From: Hyparrhenia diplandra
Taxonomy: Eukaryota; Streptophyta; Magnoliopsida; Poales; Poaceae
Length of the DNA: 64,000 bases
Direction of reading: 5' to 3'
Assembly (NCBI GenBank): GCA_015847255.1
Contig: JADLZK010007347.1
Span: 248,001-312,000 of the forward strand
The notes beneath the pieces were generated by a model. That model was not told the DNA's origin, searched no databases, and saw nothing but the letters and a program-made list of their open reading frames with translations. A program made the translations under genes and the position numbers. Positions 12,101 through 23,124 of the stretch are shown here, one piece after another; the first letter of the stretch is position 1; each line of letters begins with the position of its first letter.

Positions 12101-13434
12101 CTTCACTTCACCAGGTAGGGATTGGATGGCTTTCTGTTAGATTTTAATATATATCAAAACAATCAGAAACAGAAGTGTATGTAAAGTCGTAAAGACGATA
12201 TTTTTTCTCGAACACACAAAAAGTACAAGTTTGTATAGTAGAGAGTGGTAAAGACGATGTAACAATGGAAAGTGACAATAAGGAAAATAAGGTCGTTATC
12301 AGCTTACTTACTGTATATAAGACCGTAACGATCTCCAACGGCCTGGTGACAACCCACACCGAAGCTCGCCTTTGTATGGCCGCCGTGAGGGCGCCGCCCT
12401 GCAGTGAGCTGATGAGGAACATGTAGGCCGTGCTGGAGTAGAGCGCCGGGTACTTCTTGGTCAGCCTGGACTGCAGCAGGAGCCAGAAGGAGAAGCACAG
12501 GCAGTTGGCGAGCAATGCTAGAGTGCCCAGCGTCCAGCTCTTCCTGTCAGACGATGACGACCCTGCTCCGTGGTGATCCGGGCTAGGTTCTTCGGCTAGG
12601 TGAGTCAGGGAAACGCCCTTGTACAGGGTCAGGAGCATGACGCCGGCGAACGATGTGAGTGTTCCGACGATCTTTGCTGCTCCTGCCTTGTTCTTCATGT
12701 TCAGTGACTCCACTCTGAATGAAAGGAATGGGCCGGTTTCAGACTTTCAGTTTCAGAGTTTCAGCAATTTCAGAGTTTCAGTTTCAGCAGTTTCAGACTT
12801 TCAGTTCCATCAGAACAAGAGAGCAGGTGCAGACTGCAGGATGCTGGAAAGAGCACCTTAACAAGACTGCAATGAGGAAAGTGAGTACAGGAGCCACGTT
12901 GGTGAAAGTTATGGCGAACGTTGCAGTGGTGTACTGCAGCCCGTAGAAGAAGGTGTACTGAGACAGCGCGGCGCTGGACAGGATCACAGGACAGAATAAG
13001 CAAAAAAAGGAATACTGAATCAGACAGAATTGTTCATCATAAAAGGAAAAGGACTGCAGAGGATCTGTGACTGTACGTACCCAAACGCTGCACTGAAGAA
13101 GAGGTAGACTAGGATCTCCAGTGTGAGCTTAGGCCTTGTGTTCCTGCATGAAAAGACAAAAAAGAGGTAGTCTGGTTTCTGAATCTGAACTTTGGTCATT
13201 CAGTTTCTCTGAAAAAAATGCCACATGCATTTTTGCACCGTACCGCTCTCTGAAGTATGCGATGGGAGCGAGAAAGACGGTGGCCACAAGCTGCCGCAGC
13301 GTGATGAGCACCAAGCGGTCGAGGCCCTCCTGCAGCGCCTTCTTGATCAGGGCTGTTGTCACGGCGGAGATGAGGTCGAATACTAGCATCGCCATCACCG
13401 GCTTCCACTCGTTGATACGAGCCATGTCCAACAT
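6172..13434 (-). CDS. WAT1-related (MtN21/EamA) transporter 2, intact, with a 5.5-kb intron
   Basis: Six exons on the minus strand: 13244-13434, 13081-13143, 12857-12973, 12312-12714, 6648-6799 and 6172-6424. All splice sites are GT-AG and the phases agree. The joined frame is 1179 bases (392 residues) with no break. It encodes a ten-helix EamA transporter like its neighbour: VLITLRQLVATVFLAPIAYF, LQYTTATFAITFTN, LLLQSRLTKKYPALYSSTAY, WCVEKRGPVFTSAF and LHENLYLG, ending in an acidic Glu/Lys-rich tail. A second in-frame ATG at 13425 (MARINEW) may be the true start. Exons 2 and 5 (63 and 152 bases) match the neighbour in size, so the two genes are tandem duplicates. Intron 4 (6800-12311) is swollen by repeats. 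The substrate cannot be read from sequence; known relatives move auxin or amino acids across the tonoplast or plasma membrane. Confidence 0.88.
8180..8560. repeat. GC-rich dispersed repeat, copy 1 (in WAT1-2 intron 4)
   Basis: Shares many stretches with 10848-11130, including CTCTCGGCGTTGCCACTCCC and GAATGCTACAACTACTCTTC. The similarity is patchy but ordered, so these are two diverged copies of one transposon segment in the same orientation. The plus-strand frame (Ala/Pro/Ser/Thr-rich) is low-complexity and not a convincing protein. Confidence 0.6.
8635..9485. repeat. Large inverted repeat (fold-back) in WAT1-2 intron 4
   Basis: The segment about 8640-8890 reads again, inverted, at about 9240-9480. 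Both arms contain ATAGACCCTTAGC, GAGCTATAACG and ATGGATGGCACCGAGCTTGA, spaced alike. Arms of roughly 240 bases flank a 350-base spacer that holds the left end of a Stowaway-like sequence (8987 on) and, just before the right arm, a minus-strand stretch resembling a tRNA-derived promoter (about 9165-9240). Arm identity looks high enough to fold if transcribed. Because the host intron is transcribed, the RNA would include this hairpin. Confidence 0.65.
9540..9960. repeat. Transposon-like segment rich in CCCGAAACC / GGTTTCGGG words
   Basis: Repeated words such as ACCCGAAACC, AAACCCG and GGTTTCGGGG occur near both ends of an AT-rich core, with opposite orientation on the two sides. This looks like subterminal repeats of a non-autonomous DNA element. 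I could not define exact ends or a target duplication. Confidence 0.35.
10848..11130. repeat. GC-rich dispersed repeat, copy 2 (in WAT1-2 intron 4)
   Basis: Diverged partner of the repeat at 8180-8560, same orientation. A further related piece (CTACTTCCATTAAAAGGACGGCTA and neighbours) follows at about 11160-11300. No gene content recognised. Confidence 0.55.
11300..12311. other. Remainder of WAT1-2 intron 4
   Basis: Strongly AT-rich, no coding frame and no terminal inverted repeats that I can match. It ends at the minus-strand donor GTAAGT (12306-12311) of exon 4. Confidence 0.5.
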
Positions 13435-13514
13435 TATTGCTGCTTCGAGAACCGTTTGGCCACCGGCTTCACCACCTCACCTGAATTTTGCCATAGCAAT
13501 GCTCCTGCAATGGA

Positions 13515-13523
13515 CTATTTATA
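13515..13523 (-). promoter_or_regulatory. TATA box of WAT1-2
   Basis: Minus-strand TATAAATAG, a strong consensus, about 85 bases upstream of the ATG at 13434. It fits a core promoter with a short 5' UTR. Confidence 0.6.
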
Positions 13524-16506
13524 GGTCTTTTATTACTTGGTTCGTAGTGCTCCTGATAAAAAGAGATGTGACAGCATATGCTTAGTTACCCTTTACCCAC
13601 GAACAAAAGGTGATAAAGGCTGTAATGCTGATCGATGACTTGAAGAAACATGTCGTGTGTGTATATATGTTCAGCCGGTAAGGGCACATATGAGACACCC
13701 AGAATCGATGCAAATCGGCCTGTGTAGGTAGATCAATAAGATAATGTGAAAGTGAAGAATCCCGGAACAGTCCATGCATCCTGATATGATTCTCTACCTC
13801 TTGAGCACCATGAAAAGTTACCATAAAAGTTACCAAAACATTTTGACCGCACAAATGTCTTCTCAATTTTGTCCTGATTTAGATTTTTGAGAGTGGAGGT
13901 GGAACACCATAGAGAAGGAAATAAAATATATATAAAAAAAGATTAACAAAAGTAGGGAACACTCAGCACTACTGACTGAAAGGAAGGTTATGGACGCAGC
14001 TAGCAGCAGGCAGGCCCAACCCACTTGCTTTCACACTTTGGTGAGCTTTGGAAAGTCCTGCCGTCCTACAAGCTCCATGCCTTTCGCATCAGTGATGAGC
14101 ATGCAGTACTATTTCGTAGCGAAAGAAAGGTGCCCCTGCCCAATCCAAGGGAAACCAGGAGAATTAGTGGGGTGATCACCTCGTATATCCATGGATGTAT
14201 GAAAGCTCTCTTACTCATCCACCATTGTGATCAGATCACTTATGACCTCACTCCTGTTTCATTGGTGATGCATCAGCATTAGTATCACTGGCAACAGAGG
14301 AACAGAGAGCGATTGTCCTATGCGCAAGCGCAATAGATGTCAACAAACATATGCCATTATGTTGTATCTCTGCACGCCACTCCTTGGCTACAACTGCATT
14401 TGCAGCAAGTGGCCAGCATGAGCTTGAGCTGGATGGAATGGGGGCTCTTCATCGCCGACGACGACAGGAGATAGTAGACCTTAGCTAGACTTGCACAGCA
14501 CTTCCACCAAAGTTTTGTTCTTGGATATTTTAGCAGCAATTGCAGACAGGGTGCAGCACATTGTGTAGTGAGCACCTGCTCAATGGTCATTTTCAGTTTC
14601 AATTCAGTGGTACTAGCTAGTAACTGCATGCAAGTTAATATCCACTTGCAGCAGCTAACATATATACGTGCATCTGGAAACAATGGTCACTTTCAGTGGT
14701 TAGATTCAGAAAATTCAGACGCAACGATCCTGAAGCAGAATTTTTTTTGAATGATTCCTGAAGCAGAATTCGTGCCAGCGTGTTCTGGAGATTGTGTGCT
14801 CCAACCAACAGCAATATCTTCTCCATCTTTGGAGATCTAGCCGGGCAAAGCTACAAGAAGGAAGGTACCACTCTGAAGAAAAAAGGAGGATCTGATCGAG
14901 CACATTCAAGGAATGGAAAAGCAAAGTGAAGATCAAAAGGAGGTGAAGGCTTTTTTGTGGCCATGCTCTAGCCACCAAAGTGCTTAACCTCCGTACTGAT
15001 GATTATTGTAAAGCAGCTTGTGCATATTATTAGGCCTTTAGTTAAGAAAACAAATAAGCTTTTTGTCTTTTGCATGCATTGGCATTGTCACCACTTGATT
15101 TTTCTTTGGGGAAAAGAGGTTATGCGTATGTACTAGATATTGGTAGTGGATCTGCAATTGTCACTGACAGAGCATCTTATGAAAAAGTGGCCTTTGACGG
15201 CTACCGTATTAACAACCATAATGCTAGTGCGCATTGTAATCAGCTACACTATTAACACTTGAATTGTGATCTAATGGGCGTCAGCGCTTCGTATCCATTC
15301 ATGGATCTCATTGTACGGTATGGGCGTGTCATCATGGACTAAAGTGATAAAATTATTCACATCTTTATTTGACTTTAGTTTCGACCTCTCGGAAGATGCA
15401 GCAGGCTCCTTTTCGATCTGTTTTTATAGAATAAAAGTCTTGGAACGAAGTGAAGGAACTAAAGGCAAAGTAGCAACTAACCTTCCCAATCCCATCCATG
15501 TAAAGTTGCCAAGAAGAGATACAGTATAGCCAGAAGTGATCGCTGGTCTATACTGAAGCTACGATAAGATGTTTAGGGTGTTTGGGACTGCTCCGAACTC
15601 TACTCCATAATACTCCACCATGAAGCAGAACCTGGAGTCTGTGGTGCACGCCTTTTAGGTGCTCTCAGAACTCCACTTTTTCTAGAACCTAGTGCGTAGA
15701 ACTAAAACCATTTGGCTAAAAAAATGCGGAGAACACCTCATGAAGACACCACGAAGAAGAGTTTCTGAACCTTTTCCAATTGTCTAGTTTTTTGGGTCTG
15801 CTAATTAAAATCCATATATCCTCAAGGGAAATTAGGGTATAAGAGTAGCTTAAAGTTAACTAGACTGTTAAATCTTCTTTATGGATATTTCTTTATTGGG
15901 GGTGATATACAATCCTAAAATGTTTATTTATAGCTACTATTATTTTTTCTAGGCTTACTTACTGGGCCCTTATGGTGACAAATCCTGGGCCTGGACATTC
16001 CCAGGTTTTTTTTTGGCCCTTGGTTGGGCCTTGGGCTGAATTTGCAAACGGAGAGACAGAGAGAAAGGAGGTTGCGCTGTCAGAGAGGCAGCACGCGCAC
16101 GAGTGCGACGGCCGACCGACGGGGCCATCCCATCTTGTCCGTGTGTCGTCAGCGGCCCAGAGGATGATCCGTTTCCTGTTCCTCCTAGCTTTACCTTTCA
16201 TTATTCATAATTACTTGATTCGTTGGAGTAGCAAGTACCAACACATGGATCGGTGTCGAGTACAATTGTGTAGATGTGAAGTTAGGGGCATTTGGAAGAG
16301 TTTCTAGGCGCTCATCCGATTCCTCTAACTCATGTGTTGTTCATCCAAGTCGTTTTCCTCTCTGTTGGTGATATTAACTAATGGTGAGATAGGTATTTTA
16401 ATGAACTATTGTTGGTTGTGAAAATATTTTCTATACTACAGTAGTTAGTGTAAGGAAAAACTATAATAATGTATACAATCATCATTATTGATGCGTAGTG
16501 TGTTCA
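13524..16506. other. Intergenic spacer, no supported gene
   Basis: Three kilobases of AT-rich sequence. Only short frames without recognisable domains are present. The part 15575-15790 begins GGGTGTTTGGGACTGCTCCG and may be a worn MITE, and the GC-richer piece 15960-16160 has no clear content. Confidence 0.4.
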
Positions 16507-16913
16507 ATACACTGTGGATCCCACACAGAGTTCACGAGAAATTGGTGCGCCCTCTACTCCTCCTTTGCTGCTGGTGCATTTGGAAACACAGGAACGATGT
16601 TGTGTTCAACAAGAAAGTTCCCAGTATTGCTCGCCTGATTCAACAATGTAAGGAAACTGTAGGGCTGTGGAGATGCCGAATCCCACGAAAAGATCACAGG
16701 CTAGTTGATAGGTGGATGAGTACTCTCGATATGTAATCTCCTTGCCTCACCCCGTTGCTGATATATATTCCTTTATTGTAAACACTGTTATGCTTATGCC
16801 CCTCCACTCCCGGGAGGTTCCTCCCGGCATCCGTGGTAAATGAATACAGGTGAGGATCGCTTTGATCCTCCCCGATGATTGTCTCAAAAAAAAAAAAAAT
16901 ACACTGTGGATCC
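16507..16913 (+). mobile_element. 5'-truncated LINE with 15-bp target duplication
   Basis: A perfect 15-base repeat, ATACACTGTGGATCC, at 16507-16521 and 16899-16913 encloses a LINE 3' end of about 377 bases. Its frame reads CCWCIWKHRNDVVFN, the hallmark following the reverse transcriptase zinc-finger region of plant non-LTR elements, and ends in a stop at about 16736. A short 3' UTR follows and then an A run (about 16886-16899). Long target repeats, a poly-A tail and 5' truncation together identify an L1-type insertion. It cannot move by itself. Confidence 0.88.
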
Positions 16914-17444
16914 TGTATGGCTTTCCTCTCTTAATGAAATACTACTACGTGCTTCACACGTCGTCGAGTAAAGGACTCTCTGCTTGATGAGTAGTCGTCA
17001 ATCCACATCCATTGACCGATATATCCAACTGTAGAGAGCCCGGCCTGCTGGTGTATACATGCATTGTTCCACGGATTGTCGACTTCCATTGTAGGGCAAG
17101 CACCGCCCGACAACACTTTCGTTTTCTTCAGTGACAAGCCCTGTTAGCTGCAGTGAAGCTAGCTGGCTGCGGCTACAGTTTCTGGATTGCTAGTTACTAT
17201 AGTTTAGACGGCTGCAACAAATCTCACAAGCAAACGAGCAAGCCCTGACAGGTAGGTACATAAAATGGATGGGCAGACAACGACTTTGTCTCAAATTAGT
17301 TGTTGTTCTCACTTCTCAATACATTTCTCTTTTCCAATATTCCCTTGATTCCTACGTACTACACCTTTATCTCTTTTTTAATATTCCCTCCCTATCACAA
17401 TATTAGATGTATAAACGTGTAGTATGTACCTCTCTCTCTTGTTT

Positions 17445-17960
17445 TTTAGGAACACGCCGTTGCGTGTTTTTCATTAAGCAGAATAAAGTTCAAACAAATT
17501 TGCGGTACGGTAACCACACTTTTACCGAAGCCAAACCTACAGCTACTGGATGCACCTGAATGATTACATAGTGACAAATGTGCGACCTGGTGAGAAAAGA
17601 AAACTACACCCCTACCCAAGCTAATAACTCTCCTAGACGCCTGTTGTTGCAAAGCACACCAGCTAGAGGCCTTAGCTCTCATAGAAAGCGGCAACTGCGT
17701 CGGAGGAGTGGCAGTGTGGCCTCAAAGGTCCTGGAGTTGCGCTCCTTCCAGAGAAGCCACCCAATTAGGAAGAAGAGGGAGTCGAAGCCGTGCCGTAAGA
17801 ACTTTGGGAGCTTCTTCCGCTCGCACAGCCACCAGCACATGAAGTCGTCCTCCCTGATGGATATGAGGCTGTGGAGGTGCAGTCTGGAGGTGTTGATGTG
17901 CCAAACCTCTCTACTGAATGGGCATCCAAGGAAAGGTATGTATCTCTGTAGATTATAAGT
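17445..17960 (-). mobile_element. 5'-truncated LINE fragment
   Basis: The minus-strand frame reads CPFSREVWH and then FDSLFFLIGWLLWKERNSRTFE, the C-terminal zf-RVT segment of plant LINE reverse transcriptases. The 3' end faces left and shows a weak A-rich tail (T's at 17441-17446). The same family tail, with AATGAAAAACACGC, occurs at 30243-30290. No clear target repeat was found. Confidence 0.7.
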
Positions 17961-19467
17961 TAGGGCGGAGCAGATACATATATAGTGCACGTTTCTAAAG
18001 AAATATTTACTACGTGTCTCTATCTCTCAACTGCAAGCTATGTATTTGCACAAGTCGACAGAATGACTTATATAATCTAAAGAGTGTAGAAATTATTTGT
18101 CTCCATCTATCTATCTTTTAATTTGTTAGCTTCTCCGTGCCGCGATGAATATGTACGCTCTATGTACTAGCTGTTATAGGTGTCCGACAATAAGGACCAC
18201 TGTCCCACTAGCACAATAGTGTGTTAATAAATAGTATAATATTCAGATTAGCAAGGGTAGTTGATTGTTAACATATATATAAATTATATATATAGTCATC
18301 AGCAGGTGCACCCACATGGCGTGCCGGCCGATCGAGTCGGTGGCTATATATTGTTTGCTTGCTTGCTACTCCTACTCCCGAGTCCCGACCGATCCAACCA
18401 GCATGTACGGCCTAGCTACCTACACATAAATAGACACATGCTATCTATATACTGCTCTCTCTCTCTCTCTCTCTCCTCCATCATCGATCACATAAAACTT
18501 TATATGCACTACCTCTATCTCACGACCATCTCTCATTGTCGCCATGCGTGCATTCATATGTGTGTCATATATATGTAATTATTAGTAGGTTTGATCGTCC
18601 GTGCATCTTTTGATTAGTGCGGCTCATTAGATTCACATGCCATGTCTCCTTTCTGTCTCCTGTAGGCTAGGAGCCTAGGAGACATACGTTTGGCATAGAG
18701 AGATAGACATAGATAGAGATTGCACAATAGAACCAAGCCATGCCGACGGGGTTTTGACTCACTCTTCTTCCTCGCCGGTTAGATGCTTTGGAAGGAATAC
18801 AACACAAGAACTTTCGACAGGTCACGTACATCAGCGACTCGTCTCTGCTCTCTTATCCTAGACGAGGATGACGATTGGTGTTTAGCGGACTACAAGAACC
18901 TGAGGTTGTTGATGGAGTTGTTGTGATGCAAGACTCTTTTGCTGTGTAATCACCACTTTATGAGCTTCTTGTGGGTGTGTGCTTTGCTTAGTGATTTGGT
19001 AACAAACTTGTAACAAAATCTCCTTATGGAAAACATGCCTTTGGCATGATCTAAACAAATCTTGTGTTCATGCCCAAAAATAATGTTTTTTTTTTTGTCT
19101 AGTTTCAGAGTTAGAGTAGAAATTAGAAAGAATTTTTCCAACCTAGTGTGTGTATGGGAAAGAGAAGGCCGATGGTGGATGATGATAGACTAATGAGGAG
19201 AGGCATGCATGCACGTGACTACAGCAGCTTATGTGAGCGAGAAGCCCAGCAGGTGGAAATAGAAAAATGTGACGTGTGAACAACTGAGAGAGACCAGGGG
19301 AATATTTTCGTACAGGCCGGCAGATCAGGCAGCAACAGCCAACAGCTACATGCATCAGGCCACGTCCTCTCCTCCTGCAGCTCCTGTATCCTCTCTTGCA
19401 TGCCCATACTAGTGGTACACAAACGACGTGTACCATGTGTTGCGTCGTGTTCTATGTGCAGCTGCGT
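17961..19467. other. Intergenic spacer with a CT microsatellite
   Basis: AT-rich, no supported gene. A (CT)n run lies at about 18455-18475. Minus-strand frames at 19143-19436 have cysteine- and arginine-rich composition without any motif, and I do not call them. Confidence 0.4.
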
Positions 19468-19665
19468 TCCATCTTTTTTTTTTTTCCTTAAAGTTATTAG
19501 CCTCCCGATCCAGGATTGATAAGCCAGCTTTATTTGAACTCAAATAAACCTCTTTCTATTTTTTAAATTATGTAGTACAACACGGACACTCACAACACAC
19601 ACATACTCACCCTACAAACACACGAACGTAAACCCTATCCCTATGAGCACCTCCGGAAGTATTGA
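19468..19665 (-). mobile_element. Retroelement 3' end, SINE- or LINE-like
   Basis: It starts with a T run on the plus strand and continues into the minus-strand equivalent of the GAGGTGCTCATAGGGATAGG tail. A very similar tail ends the SINE at 44172-44478. The head region is not recognisable, so this is probably a truncated member of that family. Confidence 0.45.
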
Positions 19666-19724
19666 GCACTAACCCAACAAGTTTTATGTTCTAAGTTTAC
19701 ATATAATTATCGTTGGTTAGGGCT

Positions 19725-20548
19725 TAGGGTGTTTGGTTCATTTCTTATACGAGCTTGGCTAGCAAAATCAAGGCAGGCTAGACCAAGCCTGCCCCTAGCA
19801 AGCTAAGCTCTGTTTGTTTGGTTTCTTGCACTGCTGAGCTTGGGTAGCATGATTTTGTGTTTGGTTGGTGTTGGCTTGGTTTTGCATACAATCACTCCTT
19901 GAGAGAGTGACTAATTCACCCCATTGAGGCATTTGTTAGAACACCTGGTGGGCATCACGAACGAGCACCATGGACAAGGATCACAACAAGGCTTGCGTGT
20001 GTATGCAGCGGTGGTGGCCGGGAAAGAGACGAGCAACAACCAAAATCGAGCAGAAGCTAGAGAACCATGGTCCGACATGTGTCTTGGTGGCAACCAATCT
20101 ATAGCCGACCACGGTCCATGGCGAGCCGACATCGAGCCCCGGCGCCGACACGACACCGGGGCTTGGGGCGGCGGCGAGGGGCAGGCGAGCGCAGCGGGCC
20201 GGACGGGCAAGCCTGGCGATGTCGAGGAGGAAGAGGGATGTGTCGTCATGAAACTTCTCCCGGCATCCATCGTGGACGACCCGCGCGGAAGGAGAAGGAG
20301 CGAGCGCGAGCGGAGGATCGCCAAAGGAGCTGGTGCGCACGGTGACAAAAAACACACCTCAATGTGGCCTTGGCCGTGCTCGAGGAGAATAGCCGACTTG
20401 GCCATTCAACTCTGGCCTGGCCGCGATGGTACGGTTGGCCTAATGTAGTGTAGCTCCAACTCGTGGCCATTCAACCAATCAACAAATTTTTGGCCAATCC
20501 CGATCGGTTAGCAAAAAGCAAAAAAGTAGAGCAACCAAACACACTCTA
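19725..20548. mobile_element. Possible hAT-type non-autonomous element
   Basis: Imperfect terminal inverted repeats, TAGGGTGTTTGGTT on the left and TAGAGTGTGTTTGGTT (read from the right), bound an 820-base unit with a GC-rich core at 19920-20400. TAGGG-type ends suggest hAT. I could not find a matching 8-base target duplication, so the ends are tentative. Core reading frames on both strands are open but low-complexity and look like by-products of GC content. Confidence 0.4.
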
Positions 20549-21018
20549 TTTTTCTCGCAACAAAATAACATCAACCTGCTAGAAATCACTAGACCAACAG
20601 CCCCTGATAAACAAATCAAAAAACGACCAAGACAATATTGTATAACGAAACCAATTAAGTTGAGCTGCGTACGTCCGTCCGGTACGTACTGGATTGGGTA
20701 CTGTGCAACTAGTGCAAGCAAGCTCTGTCGATGGTGGGAGACAAAAGGCGGGTCCACCGGCAGCGACGCGGCAGCTGATGCCGTCCACACTGACAGCGGA
20801 CAGTCAGGAAGACATCACACATGGACGAGAGATCCGATTCCTGATTCTGAAAGCAGCAGCATGCAGGCAAAGGAGGACGATGAACAGTGACGGCGATGGC
20901 GCCACTGGAGAGGCTGGCAGACAAGCGCACCTGCCCTGCCCTGACCTGCCCTGCTCGGCACACACACCATCATATCGATGATCGTGAGAGCTAAGCTATC
21001 CCTACTGCACGTACTGTA

Positions 21019-21243
21019 CTCCCTCCGTCCCATGGATTCCCGTGACATCTTATTCGGTGCTTTCGCCTTATTCAAATTTTTTGCACAAATATAATTTATT
21101 TTATTACGACTTATTTTATCAATGAAGATATTTGAATATTGATTAATTTATTTTATGATTTGCATCAATATTTTGAATAAGACGGATGGTCAAACATGAA
21201 GTTCAAAAGTCAAAAACGACAAACTCCATGGGGACGGAGGGAG
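21019..21243. mobile_element. Stowaway MITE
   Basis: Terminal inverted repeats CTCCCTCCGTCCCATGG and CCATGGGGACGGAGGGAG, flanked on both sides by the dinucleotide TA (21017-21018 and 21244-21245), which is the Tc1/mariner-type target. The 225-base core is AT-rich and non-coding. This is a classic grass Stowaway element. Confidence 0.92.
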
Positions 21244-21265
21244 TATGACCCACCCACTACCCTAA

Positions 21266-23121
21266 GAGCAACTCCAATGGGAGCCCCTACTTGGGCCCCT
21301 ACTCTAAAAATTTGAGGTTTTTAGTAAAAAATGAACTCCAATGGAGCCTCTATTTGGGCCCCTATTTTTCATGTCACCCCAAATTATAGTCCCAAGACCC
21401 CGGATCTGGAAAGACCCTATTCCACTTTTCTTCATGGGACCCACACACATTTTCCTCTCCGCCGCTCAAAACTGGTCGCCGGCTGACTTCCTGCCCGGCC
21501 ACAATATTCGCCCTCCGCGAAGCCGAACGGATCACCGCCGGGCGACGTTCACGGGCGGCACCGCCGACATTGGTGGCGCGGGAAGAACGACGCGACTGCT
21601 AGCGCCGCGGTCTTCGGTACGCGCTGGGCCGCGTCCGGCCATACCGCGCTCCGGCGGCAGGCACACCCGAGGCCCGTGAGCGTCGCCTCGCGTGGAGCCC
21701 CCTCTCCCGCCGCCAAGATGCTCATTTGCGGCGCCCATCCCGCTCGCCAATGGCGGCCGAAGCCCGTGAGGGATGCATGCGAGCACGGGCAGGCGGGCCC
21801 ACGGAGAGCGCAGCGCCGACAAAAACGCAGAACCGGGGAGGAAGGCCGCGGCCCAGGATCGAGGAGCCTCCGGTGGCGGGGGCGAGTGACCCGGAAGACG
21901 AGGCGGCGGCGGCGAGGAACGGAAGACGATGCCCACCGTCACTTTTTCCCCTTCCTCTCTCCTCCATCCCGTCAACCAGCCCAAGCGCTACCCGCCGGCG
22001 GCGGGCGGGCGCATCTCCACCTCGCCTGGCCGCCACCGGGAGCACAAGCATGCCTTCGCCTCCCTTCGCCTCGCCCGTGTCCATGGAGTACGGTGCACCC
22101 GGCGCTACGATGACCTTTGGGCCGCGCCCCGGTGGAGCCGACGAGGCCGGGCGGCCGACCGTGGGGTCCGCGACGACGGGCGACATGGCGTAGCGTGTTC
22201 ATGCCGAAGTTGCCAACCTCGCCTCCGTCGCCGGCAGGAGCCCGATCTTGGCGCCCACGCAGGATGGCGCCGCCTTCCACCCGTTCTTGATGTAAAATTA
22301 GCGCCGGGAGGGGGCGTGAGGCGCCGTGACGTTGCCGCGATACGGGCCGCTGCCCCGCCAGAAGACGCTGACGTCGTCGCGCGTGCTCCAAAGCAGCCAC
22401 GGGTCCCTCGCCGTCGCCGAAGTGTTACCGAATCATCGGCGCCGCCACACGCCGCCGTCGTCGCTGCTTTGCGGTTGTGCTCGGCGCGACGCGGAGGACG
22501 CGAGGCGCGAGGAGGTAGTTGTGTGTACGTGCCCGGCCCGTGCCGGCGAGCCGACCACCGGGGCCGCCGCCGTGGAAGTAGATGACCACCGGGATGTTGC
22601 CCCATGGCAAGACGGAGGACGCGAGGCGCGAGGGAGGCTACGCCGCCGTGGACCTCGCACTACCTCCGCTCCGCGTGGCCACCAAGAAGAGCGATGTGTA
22701 TATTCTGCTGGTCCCGCCATCGGCGTTTAGCCGCTCCACGACGGTCGGGTCCCCGACGGTGTCCATTGCGCCCAAGCTCGCCGCATGGCCTGCAAGACGG
22801 CGACGCGCGTGGCCGGCGCTTCGTGGACCGGAGGCTTGGGTCTTTGGTACGACGCCCGCAAAGGCGGCCGTGGTCGCCCCCGGCCGCGCGCATATCGGGA
22901 ACAACCCGAGCCTCGGCCGCCGATGGCTGATGTTGTGCGTACCACTGGAGCAGCTGCGCAAAGACGGCCGGTCCTCGGTCGATCAGCGTGGAAAGATATT
23001 TTTAGGGTCTTTGTTTGAGTGCGGTTGGAGATGGAAAACAAATTGAGCCAACAAAATTAAAAATTGGGCACCTAAATAAAATATAGAGGCTCTAATTTAG
23101 GGTGTATGGCTGGAGTTGCTC
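21266..23121. mobile_element. PIF/Harbinger-like non-autonomous element carrying gene-like DNA
   Basis: Inverted ends GAGCAACTCCA and TGGAGTTGCTC are each flanked by TAA (21263-21265 and 23122-23124), the three-base target of PIF/Harbinger transposons. The element is 1.86 kb. Subterminal AT-rich zones of about 200 bases enclose a very GC-rich core (about 21470-23000) that resembles coding DNA, including a carboxylesterase-like fragment on the minus strand. No transposase is visible. A second element with the same ends lies at 30348-31077. Confidence 0.8.
22425..22770 (-). pseudogene. Carboxylesterase-like (HGGG) gene fragment inside the PIF element
   Basis: The minus-strand frame contains NIPVVIYFHGGG (about 22566-22601), the oxyanion-hole motif of plant carboxylesterases and GID1-type hydrolases, followed by HNYLLAPRVL. 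Upstream, in shifted frames, DPTVVERL and SRIYTSLF resemble the usual N-terminal region. The GxSxG nucleophile region is not recognisable and the frame is broken several times. It looks like a captured and decayed fragment rather than a gene. The assignment rests mainly on the HGGG block. Confidence 0.35.
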
Positions 23122-23124
23122 TAA

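Noticed and set aside
19911..20448. Overlapping open frames on both strands
   Set aside because: Frames mirror each other in a GC-rich transposon core and show no family motif.
21676..22605. Several long frames of 130-218 codons
   Set aside because: Low-complexity Arg/Pro/Ala-rich frames in all six phases of a GC-rich core; only the HGGG segment has meaning.
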